From contig CALDTY010000002.1 of the NCBI GenBank assembly GCA_937923605.1, positions 1 through 64,000 of the forward strand: a stretch of 64,000 bases of DNA, read 5' to 3'. The notes under the pieces are model-generated. The model saw nothing but the letters and a program-made list of their open reading frames with translations. It was not told where the DNA came from and did not search any database. Shown here one piece after another: positions 1 to 13,630 of the stretch. A program made the position numbers and the translations under genes. Position 1 is the first letter of the stretch; every line of letters starts with the position of its first letter. This stretch comes from Candidatus Absconditabacterales bacterium (lineage in GTDB: Bacteria; Patescibacteriota; Gracilibacteria; Absconditabacterales; Absconditicoccaceae).

Positions 1-215
1 GCATATTCCTTTGTTACATCCATTTCTGATCAAGCTGGTAATCATAATTTCTCCATGATTGTTTGTGCTATCTCAACTTTTAATGCTCATAGTTCTCCTT
101 TTATGTTTGTTTCTAGTCAGCTTTCTAATTGTTTCAGAAAAGTATCAAGATTATCTTGTTTCTTCACATCTTGACTTGCTTTGTTTCTATTTAACTTTGG
201 TCCTCATGCTGGCAT
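1..215 (-). CDS. Hypothetical protein, N-terminal fragment (continues off the left edge)
   Basis: An open frame with UGA read as Gly starts at ATG 213-215 and runs off the window. The visible 71 residues begin MPAGGPKLNRNKASQDVKKQ and are charged and probably helical, with no signal peptide. It lies 57 bases downstream of the 1124-aa gene on the same strand and is probably co-transcribed with it. I recognise no family. Four in-frame UGA codons stand where a standard-code reading would terminate. Confidence 0.65.
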
Positions 216-272
216 TTATTTTTTGTTGATTAAAATGATCTATAAAGTGATGTTTGAATATAAATTACAATC

Positions 273-3200
273 TTATCCCCTAGAAAATTCTTGAGATGCA
301 TCTTCAGATATATTTTTTTCTTCTTTTGTAAAAATTATATGTGGTCATCATGACTTTCTAGCCTCTAGGACACCATTTTCCTCAAATGTGTAATATCATT
401 GTCATTCCATATATAATTTTAATGAAAAATCTTCCCACTTCTGTGAATTATAGGTTTCTTGATTAATAACATCTTCCCTGTACGTATACATATACGTCAT
501 AACATCATCTACGATACGTCTTTCTTGAAAATCTACTCATAAATCATCAAATCATGGGATTTTTTGTTTGGCAGCAGTAACATCAACTGATTCTTTACTT
601 TTTGTAAACGTCATTTTGTGTGGTGGATTCGATGTGTCATCAGTAGAAAAAATAACGGTTTCTCCTTCTCTAGTCATCGTATATCACATCTGTGAATATA
701 TACGATCAGCATCTTCTACAAACTCATTAAAATTTTGATCATTAACTGAAAATCATGTTTCAAGTAAGGTTCCATCCTGATTGAATATATTATTCTGAGA
801 CATTTGAAGATCATATTTTTTTCAGAATGTATGCCTCACTGAGGTAGGATGAAGACAAAATCATACTGCAATAACATATCCCAAGCATTTTTCTCGAGTC
901 AGACCTGCTTTCTTCTTTTGTTTTTCATCATCCCGATCAATTTCTGATGTTCCATATAAGGAAACTAAAATTTCTGGAAATGCTTCCGCAAATTCTTCTC
1001 ATGCTTCTTGCATAGTTTGCACTGAAGCTAAAGAGATTTTTTCTTGAAGTTTTCAAGCATCTTTTCAAATATTGGACGGCTTACTAACATCTACTTTTCT
1101 ATGCTTAAAAGGATTCAAAAATGCATCTTTATTTTGAAGTGCTCTTGCAATATTTCACATCGTTCATGGCTTTTTTGCAAATTTGCCTACTGCACTAGAG
1201 ATTCCTCTTCATAAACCAATTATTGCACCAGAAGTGACAGCTCAAATTACGTATTCTTTTCATGTTGCTGCAAGGTACTGTTTAGTAGAAATATCTCATC
1301 TTGCGAGCAATTGCTCTAATGTAGGATTATCATAATCAACTGGACCATTATCTAGGCCATTTGCAATTTTAGTCGTCACATATTGTGTTACCCTTCATCA
1401 TACAATTCAAGCTGCAGTTGATGCAGCGATCATTGGTATTAAACCTCGTCCTCAAGTCGCAATCATTACTAAAACAGCTGCAATCAATGCTCATAACATT
1501 GGAATTCATTGTGTTATTAGGAATTTTTTCAATGTAGCAGGATCTGTATTTTCTTTATCTAAAATTTTATCAAGTACTGTATCAAATTCTCATTTTGGCT
1601 CCAGACTCTTTAATAATCTTTTATATCATAATATACTTTCTTGTAATTTTTTATCTTCGTCGGAAATTATATCACCTCAAAAAGTTTCATTGTAAGATAG
1701 GAATTTTTCAGCACATGCTATACTTTCAGATAAACTATTTCTAATGTCTTCTATAGAATTACGAAGTTCAAGCGCTTGTGGAATGATGTTATTTTGTAAT
1801 GAATACGTAAAATCCATTCATTTTTGTACTCATTGTAGACTTAACGCAAAAGGGGTAAGTTTCATCTGTACTAATCAAAGTGTATTATGTAACGAAGAAA
1901 GATTTTCATCGTTACGAACGATTGCTCATACTGCATTTCTAGAGGCATTGACGATATGGATTGTACTATTTGGTATAGTACGAACAGTATATTCATCGTT
2001 GGTATCTCTTAGTAAATATCCATCATCATCATCTTTCAAAATGCAAGTTGAACCATGTTCAAGAACTCTTCACTTAGGTAAAAATACATATTTTTTAGTA
2101 AATGTTGAGTAGGTAAATTTTGTATACTCATATTCTGTAACCAAAAGGTTTTTGAATCATCAACCAGGAAATCTAACTGAACACCAAATATATCATTGGT
2201 TCATTAATTGTTTTTCATCAGGAGTTATGTTCAAAGACGAAATACTTAAATCACTTAATGGAACAAAATTTGCAGGGGTATATTCCTCACTAGTTTTCCA
2301 AGCTTGAATTTGATCAACAACATCATTAAGCTCCGACATTTTATTTACTTCTTGTGTTAGCATTTCAGAATCATCATTCGCTATGAGATATTCAATATAT
2401 TTTGTATATTTTTCATTTTCTCATAAGTCATCATTTATTTCAAATGTAGATCAATCTCATGTATATTTGATGCCTGTTCTCAATGTAGTAAGTCCTGGAA
2501 AATAATCGTCTTTCGTCTCTTCTTTCACTACTCAAGAAGGAAGAAGATCAAAAAGAACATATTGTTCAAGTATAGATTTTTCAATAACTCAAGACTCTAC
2601 ACCCTTTCTGAGATAATTATAAAATTTACTAGCAACAATTGTCTTCTTTGAGAAAATAATCATCTTCTCTTCTTCTGTCTTTTTATATGCGTCCATCAGA
2701 TCTATCTGGGCACAAATAATTTCTGTGCTTATCTCTTCTCACAAACTTGTATAATCCAAGCTTCCCATTAGGTTGAAAATTTTCGCAATTTGTAAATAAG
2801 GAAATACATATGTACTAACTCCAGATTGACTATTAGCAATCCATTTGGTTAGAAAATTTGCTCATGTAGTATGTTTTAATAATGATTTATATTGGTCAAG
2901 ATACATCATATAGTGATCTTTGACTCTATTTTGCATCTGTTTTTCAAGTCATACAAGTTGAGTATTAATCACTGAAGTTTCTTGAGTAATAGTTTTTTCA
3001 TACTCAGCATATCTATAGCTTTTTTCAATGAGGACCTGAAGCTTTATTTTTTCATTATTCTCAGATTGTATCGCAATTTTTTTATCAACGTCATCTTCAG
3101 TAAGTCAGTATTTTTCCATCTTTCAATTTGTTTTCGCTCATTCTCGTTGTTTTATTAGCATTCGATGCTTTGCGTACTTAAAATATGGATCTGACCTACC

Positions 3201-3647
3201 AAATTCATCAACTATTTCTTCTTGGCTTCCTTTTTCTATAAATTCTGATTGAAATAAGCTATAATTTAATGACTGTATCTCTTTCATTAAATCAATCTTA
3301 TCTTTTAAACTTAAGGTAACTCCGAATCAAATTTTTGATTGAGAGTGGATTCGTTCAGAGAAACTTCTTTTTCATATTTTACAGAGACGATCAACATAAG
3401 AACCTCATAACATCTTAATAAAATCAATTCCATTTTTTTTATTAGACACTGTTTCTTCTAGGCGTTTATATTTAATCGGATCATTGAGCAAATCATAGAG
3501 CGCGTCTCGTTCTTTTTGTGAATCAATTGTTTTACTGTCATATCAATTTCATCATAATTGTGCAATCGATAAAATACCCAATCAATCCAGTCAATCTCAA
3601 GTAGGGATTTCTGATGTTCATTCAACTGATAAAAAAGTCTCTTCCAT
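273..3647 (-). CDS. Giant 1124-aa protein of unknown function with a glycine-rich membrane hairpin
   Basis: The frame has no UAA or UAG over 3.4 kb but dozens of UGA codons. ATG 3645-3647 is the first start after an in-frame UAA near 3675. The first ~700 residues are charged and largely helical. Residues ~713-750 form a hydrophobic Gly/Ala-rich stretch (IPMLGALIAAVLVMIATGG), followed by a second weaker one at ~792-817 (YVIGAVTSGAIIGLGRGI). The same arrangement, including an acidic segment soon after the hairpin, occurs in the middle of the 2411-aa protein upstream, so the two probably share a module. No enzymatic motif was recognised. The partial gene at 1-215 follows in the same direction; the gene upstream on the other strand (3838-6372) is divergent. 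Confidence 0.85.
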
Positions 3648-3837
3648 AAGAGAAAACTTAATGTAAAGATATTCTTAAGTATATTTGAAAGAGATGAATT
3701 CTGCAAATTTCACAGAGTATACTCTTCTTAAAATGATCTTGTGAAACATGTATATTCATCGAATCAAAATGCTTGATAATAAGATATATATGCATAGCCT
3801 TAATAATATTCTCTTTAGTTTTGTCATACTAACACAG

Positions 3838-6372
3838 ATGTTTAAAAGAATTCTTTTATATCTAAGCCTACTTTCACTACTCTCAGCTAGCTTTGCAAAT
3901 GAAAAGTACTCATTTGAAAAAGCCGAATCTCTAAAGCCATTAATTGATCGAAGAGATTACAGTCCTTCAAGTTTTCAAGAAGCACAACAAGATAAGAAAC
4001 CAATTTTTATGTTACTCACTGCTCCATCTTGGTGTTATCGATGTCAGGTTTATGAAAGTGAAGAATATCTTTTTGATCCTGAGATCATAGAATTACTTAA
4101 TACTAAGACAATTCCCGTGTATGTAGATGCTGATATAAGACAAGATCTCACTAGAAAATATCTAGAATGATGATGGCCATCAACAACAGTCATGACTCCT
4201 GATGGAAGCCGTATTTATTGATACTCTGGACCAAGACCAATCGCAAACATGAAACAAAATATTGAAAATGCTTGGTCACATGTACAAACTTTATGAACAT
4301 GATGAATTCTTCCTGAAGTTTATAGGACAAGCTCAGTACCAGAACTTTCAGAACAATCACTTACTAATATTCAGAATAATGTATCTCAAGTAGCTGTATC
4401 ATGATTTGACAAACAATACGGCGGTTTTTGAACATCGAAGAAGTTTCCACAATGAAGGATATTAAAATACTTTGTAGACCAGTATAACCTAACAAAAGAA
4501 TCTAATCGAATTGAGATGGTACAACTTACTCTAGAACAACAATATACTTCTCCACAAGAGTTAAGCACAAATTACAACCTTTATGATCCTATTGAATGAT
4601 GATTTCATAGATACTGAACTACAAGAAATCGAGACCCTCCTCATTATGAAAAAATGCTATACGACAATGTTAGATTACTTGATGCATATCATAACTATTG
4701 GAGAACATGACTCGATGATCCATATGTAAATGAAGTTTTAGCTTGAACATGGAAATATTTGATCAATGATTATTATGATTCTAAGAACTGATGATTTTTT
4801 GCTAATACTGATGTAAATTGAGAAGCTGCATATTACGCACAAAACCCAAGACCACTACCAAAAGCAAGAGTTGAGGAAACAAAATATACTGATCGGAATG
4901 CAGATGCGCTTGTCTCCTTGTTGTCAATAAGATCTAGACAAGATATAGACATGCAATTTCAAACTCCAACATGACAATATACAGTTACACTTAATCAATT
5001 AGACAAGATAATTATTGATACTCTACATTTTCTAGATAAAGAAATTATGACTAAACAATGAGCATATCACTATCAACAACCTGATGGCAATACATGAGTA
5101 AGATGAAGTATAATTGATCAATGATTACTTGCACTGGCATATATTCACGCATACGAAATATATGGAACAAATTCATATCTCAAAAGTGCTCGCTCCCTTG
5201 TGGATTATTCTTTAGAAAATTTATACGATTGGTATGGATGATGATTTTTTGAAAGAAATAGTCCTGACAGACATCTTTATGCACTGAACGATTTTGTAGA
5301 TCTAAGTAAACCTATAGCAGAAAATGGAATCTTTGCTTATGCACTTACTAAACTAACAATCCTTACACAAGATAAAAACTATCATATTGCTGCGCATGAT
5401 ACCCTCGCTTGGATGTCATCACAAGCACGTCAATGATGGCTAGATAAATGATACTATAACATGATTTGAGCGAAAGCATTTCAAGATGCATGATTATTAG
5501 AGACACTTCCCAGCAATATTCAACTGATAAGAGATAAAAGACAAGCAACATCTCGACTAAATGGATACATTGATGGTTCTGCATATAGAAATACATTTGC
5601 CTTATCGTGAGTTTGATTAGAATCATATACACATAGATGATTTTGGCCCTTTGCGCTACTAGCATTTTTAGCAGGAATGTTATCTTTCTTATCTCCTTGT
5701 ACTCTACCTGTATTGCCAGCTTATGTAGCAAACATTCTACGTAACAAAACATGATCAAACCGAAAAAATATAATATGATTCATGATCTGACTTATATGAA
5801 TATTCACTATCTTATGATTGTCAGCCACTGGTATTTGAAAATTCTTTCATGGTTCGATAGAAATTCTTGTGCCATTAATATGAATTGTGTTAATTATATT
5901 TTGACTACTTCTTATGCTAGGGGAAAATTTTTCATGGTTTACACAACGAATACCTTCTTACGCACCTTCCTCAAGTTCAAGTATACTTCTTGGCGCAAGT
6001 ATGTGAATAACATGGACACCATGTGTATGACCGATATTACTAAGTATTCTTGCCGTAGCATGACTGCAATCTCAAATACGACAAGGAGCAACTTTATTAG
6101 TGCTTTATGGACTTTGATTAGCCCTGCCATTATTGATTGTTGGTTTCTTTTATGAGCGTATTCAACATCTTAAACGATGATTTCGGTTAGCCTGAAAGCC
6201 GGTTCAATTCGCAGGACAAACTATTCATAGCAATACACTCATTGCTTGATGACTCTTATTATGAGTTTGATTACTTATTGTTTTTGGTGGTTTAGATATT
6301 ATTGCAATGCGGTGAACAAAGGCATTTGGTAATAGTCGACTAGGAGAGTTAGAGAGAACTTTATTACAATAA
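3838..6372 (+). CDS. Thioredoxin-like / DUF255 (YyaL, SSP411) protein fused to a C-terminal CcdA/DsbD membrane domain
   Basis: 844 aa with UGA = Gly. ATG 3838 is preferred over in-frame ATG 3748 because it begins a good signal peptide (MFKRILLYLSLLSLLSASFA). A thioredoxin-like domain follows with a CYRC pair and the DUF255-type sequence GGWPSTTVMTPDG, then an (alpha/alpha)-barrel-like middle region to about residue 600. The last ~230 residues are a polytopic CcdA/DsbD-type domain with both signature cysteine motifs, SFLSPCTLPVLPAYVANI and ITWTPCVGPILLSIL. CcdA proteins pass electrons from cytoplasmic thioredoxin across the membrane. Having the electron conduit and an extracytoplasmic Trx-like domain in one chain suggests a self-contained reductase of surface or secreted substrates. 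It converges on the 2411-aa gene, with 5 bases between the stops. Confidence 0.88.
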
Positions 6373-6377
6373 ATTAT

Positions 6378-9300
6378 TTAACTCAACTTAACTGTCTTTG
6401 ATTTAAGTCATAAATCTTGGAGCATATTATATGATTGCAAATCTTCAAATTTCGCATGTGCAAATACCATATCTAGAGGATTGAGATCAGCAATAAATGC
6501 ATCAGGAGATACTCATAACTCTAATGAGAAATTATTAATATATTGAGTGGTATTATTTTCATGAGGTGGCGCATACGTTGAAATGTATTCACTAATTGTG
6601 TCATAAGCACCGTACATTTTACTATTACCCTGTTGTATATTTACTATTTTTGCTATGAGAGCAATAACTCATTCTCATGGCGAAGAAAAACGAGTAAAAC
6701 GTTCACTAGAAATTCTCTTTCATCAAAATTTTGTGTCCTGTAAATTTCATGGATTAAAATTTCTCACTGCTGGAGTTGCTCAATACTTACGAATTGCTTC
6801 AGTCCTGGAAATTTTCTTCATTTGTACACTTATATCCATATTTAAAAAATCAAAACGTTTTGAGACTAAATCATTAGTTTTCTTCTCTTTACTTGAACTC
6901 TTTTTTTTCTTCTTTTTCCTTTCCTTTATTTCTTCCTCTGTTTTCTCCTCTTCTACTTTTTCTTCTTTAGATTCGATCTCTTGTTTAGAATCTAACGCAA
7001 TATCTTCATCTGATAACTCATCTTCATCATCATCCAATAAAGATCATCAAACTAGTCATAAAAGAATTCCATAAAGTCTTTTGTTTCTAAGAAATTTTGC
7101 TATCTCGTTTCTTGCATAATTTAGGACACTGTCTGATATATTTTCACCTTTTCAATAATTGTCCATAACTACCTTTGCACTATGGTAATCGCTATCTTGT
7201 GTCAATTGCATATAGTATTCGTTTTCATAATGATTCATCATGTTTCGTGCATCGCTTTCAGTAACATTTTCCCAAAGTCAAAATTCTGGAACAGTAAAAA
7301 CTCATGAATTTTGCAAATCTATACTAGTTCAATCTTCAAGCTCGAAACTAAATCCATTATTATCAATCAATGTTCACTTTCTTTCACTCCTATCACTTCA
7401 AGCAGAAGAATCAGAGAATTCAAACACGAGTGAAATACTTCAATCTTTTTGTTTTTGAAACATATACACTTCATTATTAGCTCAATATAGTGCAATAGTA
7501 CTTCATTGATTTAGATTATCAAATTTGTTATTTAGAGAATGTAGAGACTCGCCAGATAATTCTTGGTTCGTTTGACCAAATTTCTTTTCTATCAATCACA
7601 TTGTATGTGGAGACCACACAAGCAAATTCGTAATATTGTATTTTTCAGAAACCTTCAACATTTTCTTATTATGATTTTCTTTTTGCTCTTCAGTCAAATT
7701 TGACCAAGTCTTAGTAAAAAACGCTATGTCTTTAGAACTTATTCAATTAGCTACTCATTGAAGCACTAATGGATATTTAGTAGAATCTATATCATTCAAA
7801 ATAGTTAAGTCTCAATTTTGCAACATTAGTCAGTCAAATATCTTTTTCATGTCTTTCCTGATTTTTTTTCATACATGAGATGTAGATGATTCGTTATTGT
7901 ACATCATGCATAACATATGTAGTTTATCATAAGAAATACCTCATGGTAAGTTATAATTTCCTGCTAACTCGGAAATTCATGTCTGTTTTGCCAAGTCAAT
8001 TCATACCTTAAAATTTGATTCATAAACCTTTTCATATGAATAATATTGATCATTTCGTTTTTGTTTATGATCTTGAGCGATTGCTTCGTACAATTCAAAC
8101 CATTTTTTTGAACCCAGTTCAACATCCATAAAATCTTTATCTAAAATATTAGTAGTAGAATCTTGAGTACCTTTCTCCTGAGCTACCTCTGATGATTCCT
8201 TTCACTTTTTATTATTCTCTGGTCATTTTATTTCTACAATTTGTACACATCTATTGTCCGGTTTACCCGTTCTATCTTCCATTTTCTTTGCAGTATGGTC
8301 ACTTATCACATCTACAGCATCAGAAGGAGATTTTCATGAAATATGTTTCCACAACAAGTCTGTTTCCAAGCCGTAAGGTTCACCATAATTTTCACTGAAT
8401 CAATCTGATCAAATAACAAATTTATCACCTGGATCTAGTTTTATACGTTGTCATACAGTCACAGATCACTGCTTTCATGATATTGAATTTGTTACCACAT
8501 TTTCATTTGGTGGAGGCAATGATTCATCTACAGAAATATGTTTAACTTTTCCATTTTTATCAAACACTACCAGTTTACAATCTCAGGCATATGCGTAATC
8601 TAAATAACTTGATCCTCACTCATTGAGTACTTTCGTATACATAAAACATGCTCATGCATCCTTATTACTAATCTCTTTTTTCATACGCTTTTGAGCTTTC
8701 TTTATTGCTCAACGAATATCATTTGGCGCATTCTTTATTTCTTCAGCTATAATTTGTGCGGCGATATCTCATCATTCATATCATCCCATTCCATCAATAG
8801 CAGCAAATACTCAGTTATCTGGGTCTGATACTAATCTATCCTCATTTAATGGTTTGTAATTAATTCATTCATCTGTATGTCATGAACTAATTAGACTATC
8901 ATTCTCTTGTTGCTCTAACTTACCATCCTGAATAACTTCTCAGTTTGTAGATGATGGTTTTCAATAATCCAGACTTGATGTTCAAGAGACATGTTCGTTC
9001 TTATCGAATCATCAAACCTTCTCAATTTCAGTCATCTTAATTTGTTTCCAAACTTCTCAATCATTTTCAGTTCGTTTCACTTTTAGTTCATCTCATACAA
9101 CTTCAAAGACTTCTGCTTCAGTTTTTACCTGTGTACCACTGCGTGGAATTAACACTTTATCTCAGATAGAGAATCAAGGGTTATAAGATTCATGTTTAGA
9201 AAAGTGTGATTTTCTAGCCAATTTGATGATCTTATTTCTTACTGGGGCATATAATAATGCAGGTGAGGAATATTTTGACATCATCCATACATCCAGTTCA

Positions 9301-12300
9301 AATTTTCAATATCATTGACTAATTTTACTTTGCACCTGAGTCACAAAATCATTGAATTGTATAGATCATCCATCAAAATCTGTAATATTCTGTAGATCTG
9401 GATATGCTTGGACTCATATCTGTAGATCATCGAGTGTTTTTATCTTCTGTAATGAAGTATATTTTTTCCATTTCAATGTTAACCAACATGGAATATTAAA
9501 CATACCTGCAGATGTTCAAACTCTATCTCATGACAAAGTGATAACTTCAACAGAATACTTTGATGAAAACGATGAGAATCAAGAGATTAAAGAGTTATGA
9601 AAGTTCCGCATAGCATCTACAAGTCATCTTATAGGTCAACTCTCATTCACAATCAGGTTATAAGTTCAATACGAAATCTCTTCCATTTTTTGGTCCAATG
9701 CTTGTTGAACCTCCATAGAAGGATCTACTTCCAAAATAGAACTTAACGTATTCAATGATTCTGTTGCTTGTTCGACGTTTATGGTTGATGAAATACCCTG
9801 TATATAAGAGATTTTATCTGCGTCTGTTTCAATTCAACCATTATTTTCTACTCAGCTATACATGACAGAAATAGAAACTGTTCAACGTCAAGAACCTATT
9901 TCTCGTTGTTGTGATTGCTTATTATAAGATCATCAAATTGATTCCATATGCATATCAAAATCCTTTGGCTGTCAATCATAAGCAAGATTCATTACACGAG
10001 CATTTCACTGCCCAGAAAATTCATAATGTCATATTTTTCACTTTTTGATGCGAAGTGCCTTTGATAAAGTATAACATCATCAAAGATAATCTCACAACAA
10101 TAATTCAACAGAAGTATCTTTTAATTCATCTCAAAATTCATGTCGAAATCTTTGTCCATATGATTTAGCTACTCTACCAAGACTTTCATCAGAAATTCAT
10201 CAAAAGAAATTTTGCTTCTTACTTACCATCTTCACAAACCAATGATTGGGTTGTTGAGTTTGTAGAACATTGAATCTAGTCTTCAAAATCTTTGATGCAT
10301 GACCAAATCAAATTGTTCACATTGATCACCAAATCCAATCAGATCAAAAATGTTTAATAAATTCCTTTCAAGTCATTTGCCCATCTAGATATTTCTCAAT
10401 ATCGGTTTTAATAGCATATTCTGGTGCGATTTCACCGATCGTAGCTGCCGTTAATCTATATCATATTGCTCATCATAATCATCATAAGATTCATGCTCAA
10501 ATTAGTCATCATACTCCCGTGGACGCTAATGCAACTGCAAGCACAATTGCTCACAGCAATGGTAATCAATTAGTAATAAACCAACTTTTGAGAGTATTAT
10601 CACTAAATTCTCATGATAATAAACTCTCAAAAATCTTATATAAATTTGCCTTTTTAACATCATTAACAGATGTTAGATTTTTTGGTATTATCATATCTAC
10701 AAGAATTGTCATTCATTTGATATAATTCCTCATTTCAGTTCCAGCTGACGTTGATAATCATGTTCATAATAATCATTCCATTTCAGATATATATCATTTA
10801 AGTGTTTGAGCCTGAGAAAGTAGAGATCAATAATTGTTTTGCATAAATCATAAAATCTGATCCTTTGCCATCGACACAACTTCAGGGGTTGGTTTTCATT
10901 TAGCAAGTTGAGCAAGAGGAAATAATCACTCATTGAGTGTATTTCATATATTTTGATATAAGTCCATCGCTGGATGGTTTTTAAACTGTTCAACTGCAGC
11001 TGTTTCGGTCAACTGTCTTGCTTTCATATCTTTTGCATCTATTAATTTCCATTCTTGATCTCATTTTCTATATTCTTGTATAGATTGATATTCAATTCAT
11101 TGTTTCTGCTCCCTAGCTACACATACAGTCTGCCATGAAGGCCTTAAAATTCAATCTTTATCTTGTTGTATATGAGGATCAAAAACTCGCTTTTCTCATT
11201 GGTTCAAAACATCTTGTGGAGGTTCTTTTATGTCGATCATATCCACAAAACGAATTCAAATTCAAGGAACTAAAATTTTCTTAAATTTTATTTGAATTTC
11301 AGCATCGGTTAATCAAGGTATTTCTTCTTTTACTTCTACAATTACTCAGGCATTTCCAACTTTAGTAGTAGATTTTGTATAAGGTCTATTAAGATTTTTA
11401 ATATTTCTAATAGTGGTTATATCATCATGAGACAAATCTGCATGAATCGAAATTCATCCTCACATAAATTGTTCTCGTACACTAGCATCTGGGCAAGCTG
11501 CTTGAATCTTTTCGACCGACTCTGTTCGTTCTCAAGTTTGAGATTCCACTTGATCTTCAGATTCTAGATACACTCAACTGATGATCGCATACGATTCTGA
11601 ATTTGGTTTAGTTTGTTTTAAATACTCTCTCAAAGCAACAACAGTTTGCACAAATTGCTCTCAAAATGTCATTAAAATGTCTGACGAGTATCTTGTTGCC
11701 AAATACACAAGGTAAGATTCTTGTTCCTGTAAATCTTTTCATTGATAATGTTGAATTCGAATCAATTTATCTTCATCAGCCCTTACCTTTTCAATATACT
11801 GCAGATGTAAATCCTTATGAACTCATTTTAGGTTGTGAAGGTTTTGTAGTAATCATCATGTAAAACGAATTTCTAATTCACCTTCTCAATTCTCAACAAC
11901 TTCTTTTGTCCCAAAAATATCTTTATATTTTTCTACCTGTATCCATTCTTCTGCAGTCAACTCTTGTTCTGCAACCAACAATCATCCGTGTCATCCATAT
12001 AACATAGTATTCTTAAGGTAAGTCCAAATTCTATGCATAAGTCATCACTCTTTTATGTTTTTTAATAATGCATCAAGTGAAGTTTCAACTAACTCATGTA
12101 CTAATCAAATCTCTCATTCTATATCTAGTAAGGTGATCTTAGTCTCATTGATCGTAAGTAATGAACTATCGTCTTCTACACTTCATTCAAAATAAGTCAC
12201 AAGATCATCTAAATCGCTATGATGCTTTTTATCCAAAATACTCTTATTGTACTTAGTATATTTATAAGATTGAGCATGTTTTTGTTGAAACAATAACTGC

Positions 12301-13613
12301 AAAAACGAACGAAACAACGATCCATCTTTTTTTCATTCTAAACTTTCCAAAAAATCTTCTCTTTTTTTTGATGAAGATAACTTGCTACGTCAAAAAACTT
12401 TTTTAAATTCTTCTTTATTTATAATATTATCCCCATCGTCTACCTTTTCTAACAAAGACTTATTCTTCTTTTCTATTGACTTATTTGTGTACTCAGAATT
12501 AAATTTAGCATAGGCATCTTCTTGCATAGTCACAAAAGATGCTTCACTGAAATCCTCTCAAGATTTTTTATTAAGAAAATTAGCGTAACTAAACACTTGA
12601 TATTTTCCAGATACATCTTTTTTGTTAAGAAGGATATTATTTGACAGTATTAGTAAATTACCATGATGATCCTTCTTAAAATCAGTGCTATAATCAATCA
12701 TAATTTCATATCAAGCATCCGATACGTTTTGGAAGGATCAATCAATATATGCAGTATTAAAGATTTGATCTTTATCCATGTCTGACCTTAGATAAGCTGA
12801 TGATAAGATATGCTGAATGTCGCGGGCACGAATTTCAGTATCATATAAACCATATTTTTTATTTAGCTCATATTCATAATCTATTCATGGGAAATATAAA
12901 TCAATTTCATTCTTTTCTAGTTTAGTAAATCATCAAAATGAATAACTTTTTGTTTCAAGTGAGTTTCACTTTAATGAAACTTTTTGTCTTGATAGATCCA
13001 ATAAGACATAGAATGCTTTTGATTTTTTTCTATCTCAAAGATATTCTCATAAAATTTTGTTTACACGTCATTTGGCGAATGTTTTATATGCAATCTTCTC
13101 CTTCCAATCTAGTTTTCACATAATAGACTCATGTATAAATCATGGGAAGTCTAATGCATTTGGAAAGGAATTTAAATTTAGAAAATTCTTATGCAATCAG
13201 TCAATTCATTCCTCAAGTCCAGTATAAATACGATCTAGATCTAACTTATCTTTATATTTTTGAAAAAAAGAGTCTTTCATCAGCATTGACGAAAGTTCAT
13301 TATATAATGCATCAAAATGAGATCAGATGCTTCATAGTGATTCAATAGTCTCTAATCAATGTTCTGTTTCATATAATCTCACAATTATCTCTTGTTCAGG
13401 TTCAGTTAAATCACTTGCTCATTGTTGTATATTGTTTCGTTCCTTCTCAATAATAGGCAAAAACGGTTTTAATAAAGATGATTCATCTAATGATCATGCA
13501 AATGTTATTAGCTCATCCTTTTCCCATGATGTAGATAAATTCAAAAGATCTTTATATCATCACAAATTATCAGCATCCTCAATTCTATTATCTATATTGC
13601 CATTATAGGTCAT
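6378..13613 (-). CDS. Giant 2411-aa protein: PPM/PP2C phosphatase domain and phage-virion-like C-terminal domain
   Basis: One frame runs 7236 bases without UAA or UAG; start ATG 13613 and stop 6378 are in phase. The first ~1000 residues are charged and of unknown type. Residues ~1010-1050 are a hydrophobic glycine-rich hairpin (LGAIVLAVALASTGVGGLIG). A PPM-type Ser/Thr phosphatase domain lies at ~1585-1795: NEDR, FAAIDGMGGYEGG, GSDGFSEN and PDNRCVQIVEI match its metal-binding motifs. A weak membrane segment at ~2178-2191 precedes an acidic then lysine-rich stretch (~2193-2250). The last ~120 residues (RNFNPGNL, then a stretch with FSSPGEGVIAL and YAPPHENNTTQYI) match a domain of phage virion proteins (RGIRNNNPGNI type). 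A role in cell-surface signalling or envelope interaction is inference. Confidence 0.88.
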
Positions 13614-13630
13614 AATACAATTTTAAAAAA

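Noticed and set aside
3458-3706. 82-aa ORF from a TTG start on the minus strand
   Set aside because: A different frame from the 1124-aa gene, which has coherent protein sequence and UGA glycines across the same DNA.
3748-3837. Upstream ATG for the thioredoxin/DUF255/CcdA protein
   Set aside because: It would bury the signal peptide that begins at ATG 3838.
5363-6155. ORFs of 131, 134 and 63 aa on either strand inside the CcdA region
   Set aside because: Shadows of the CcdA-encoding frame, which has both Cys motifs.
6378-7074. Prophage remnant, because of the phage-virion-like domain
   Set aside because: The domain is an in-frame part of a cellular giant protein; no terminase, capsid, tail or integrase gene is present.
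6655-7074. Serine/phenylalanine-rich 139-aa ORF on the plus strand
   Set aside because: Antisense shadow of the acidic/lysine-rich segment of the 2411-aa protein.
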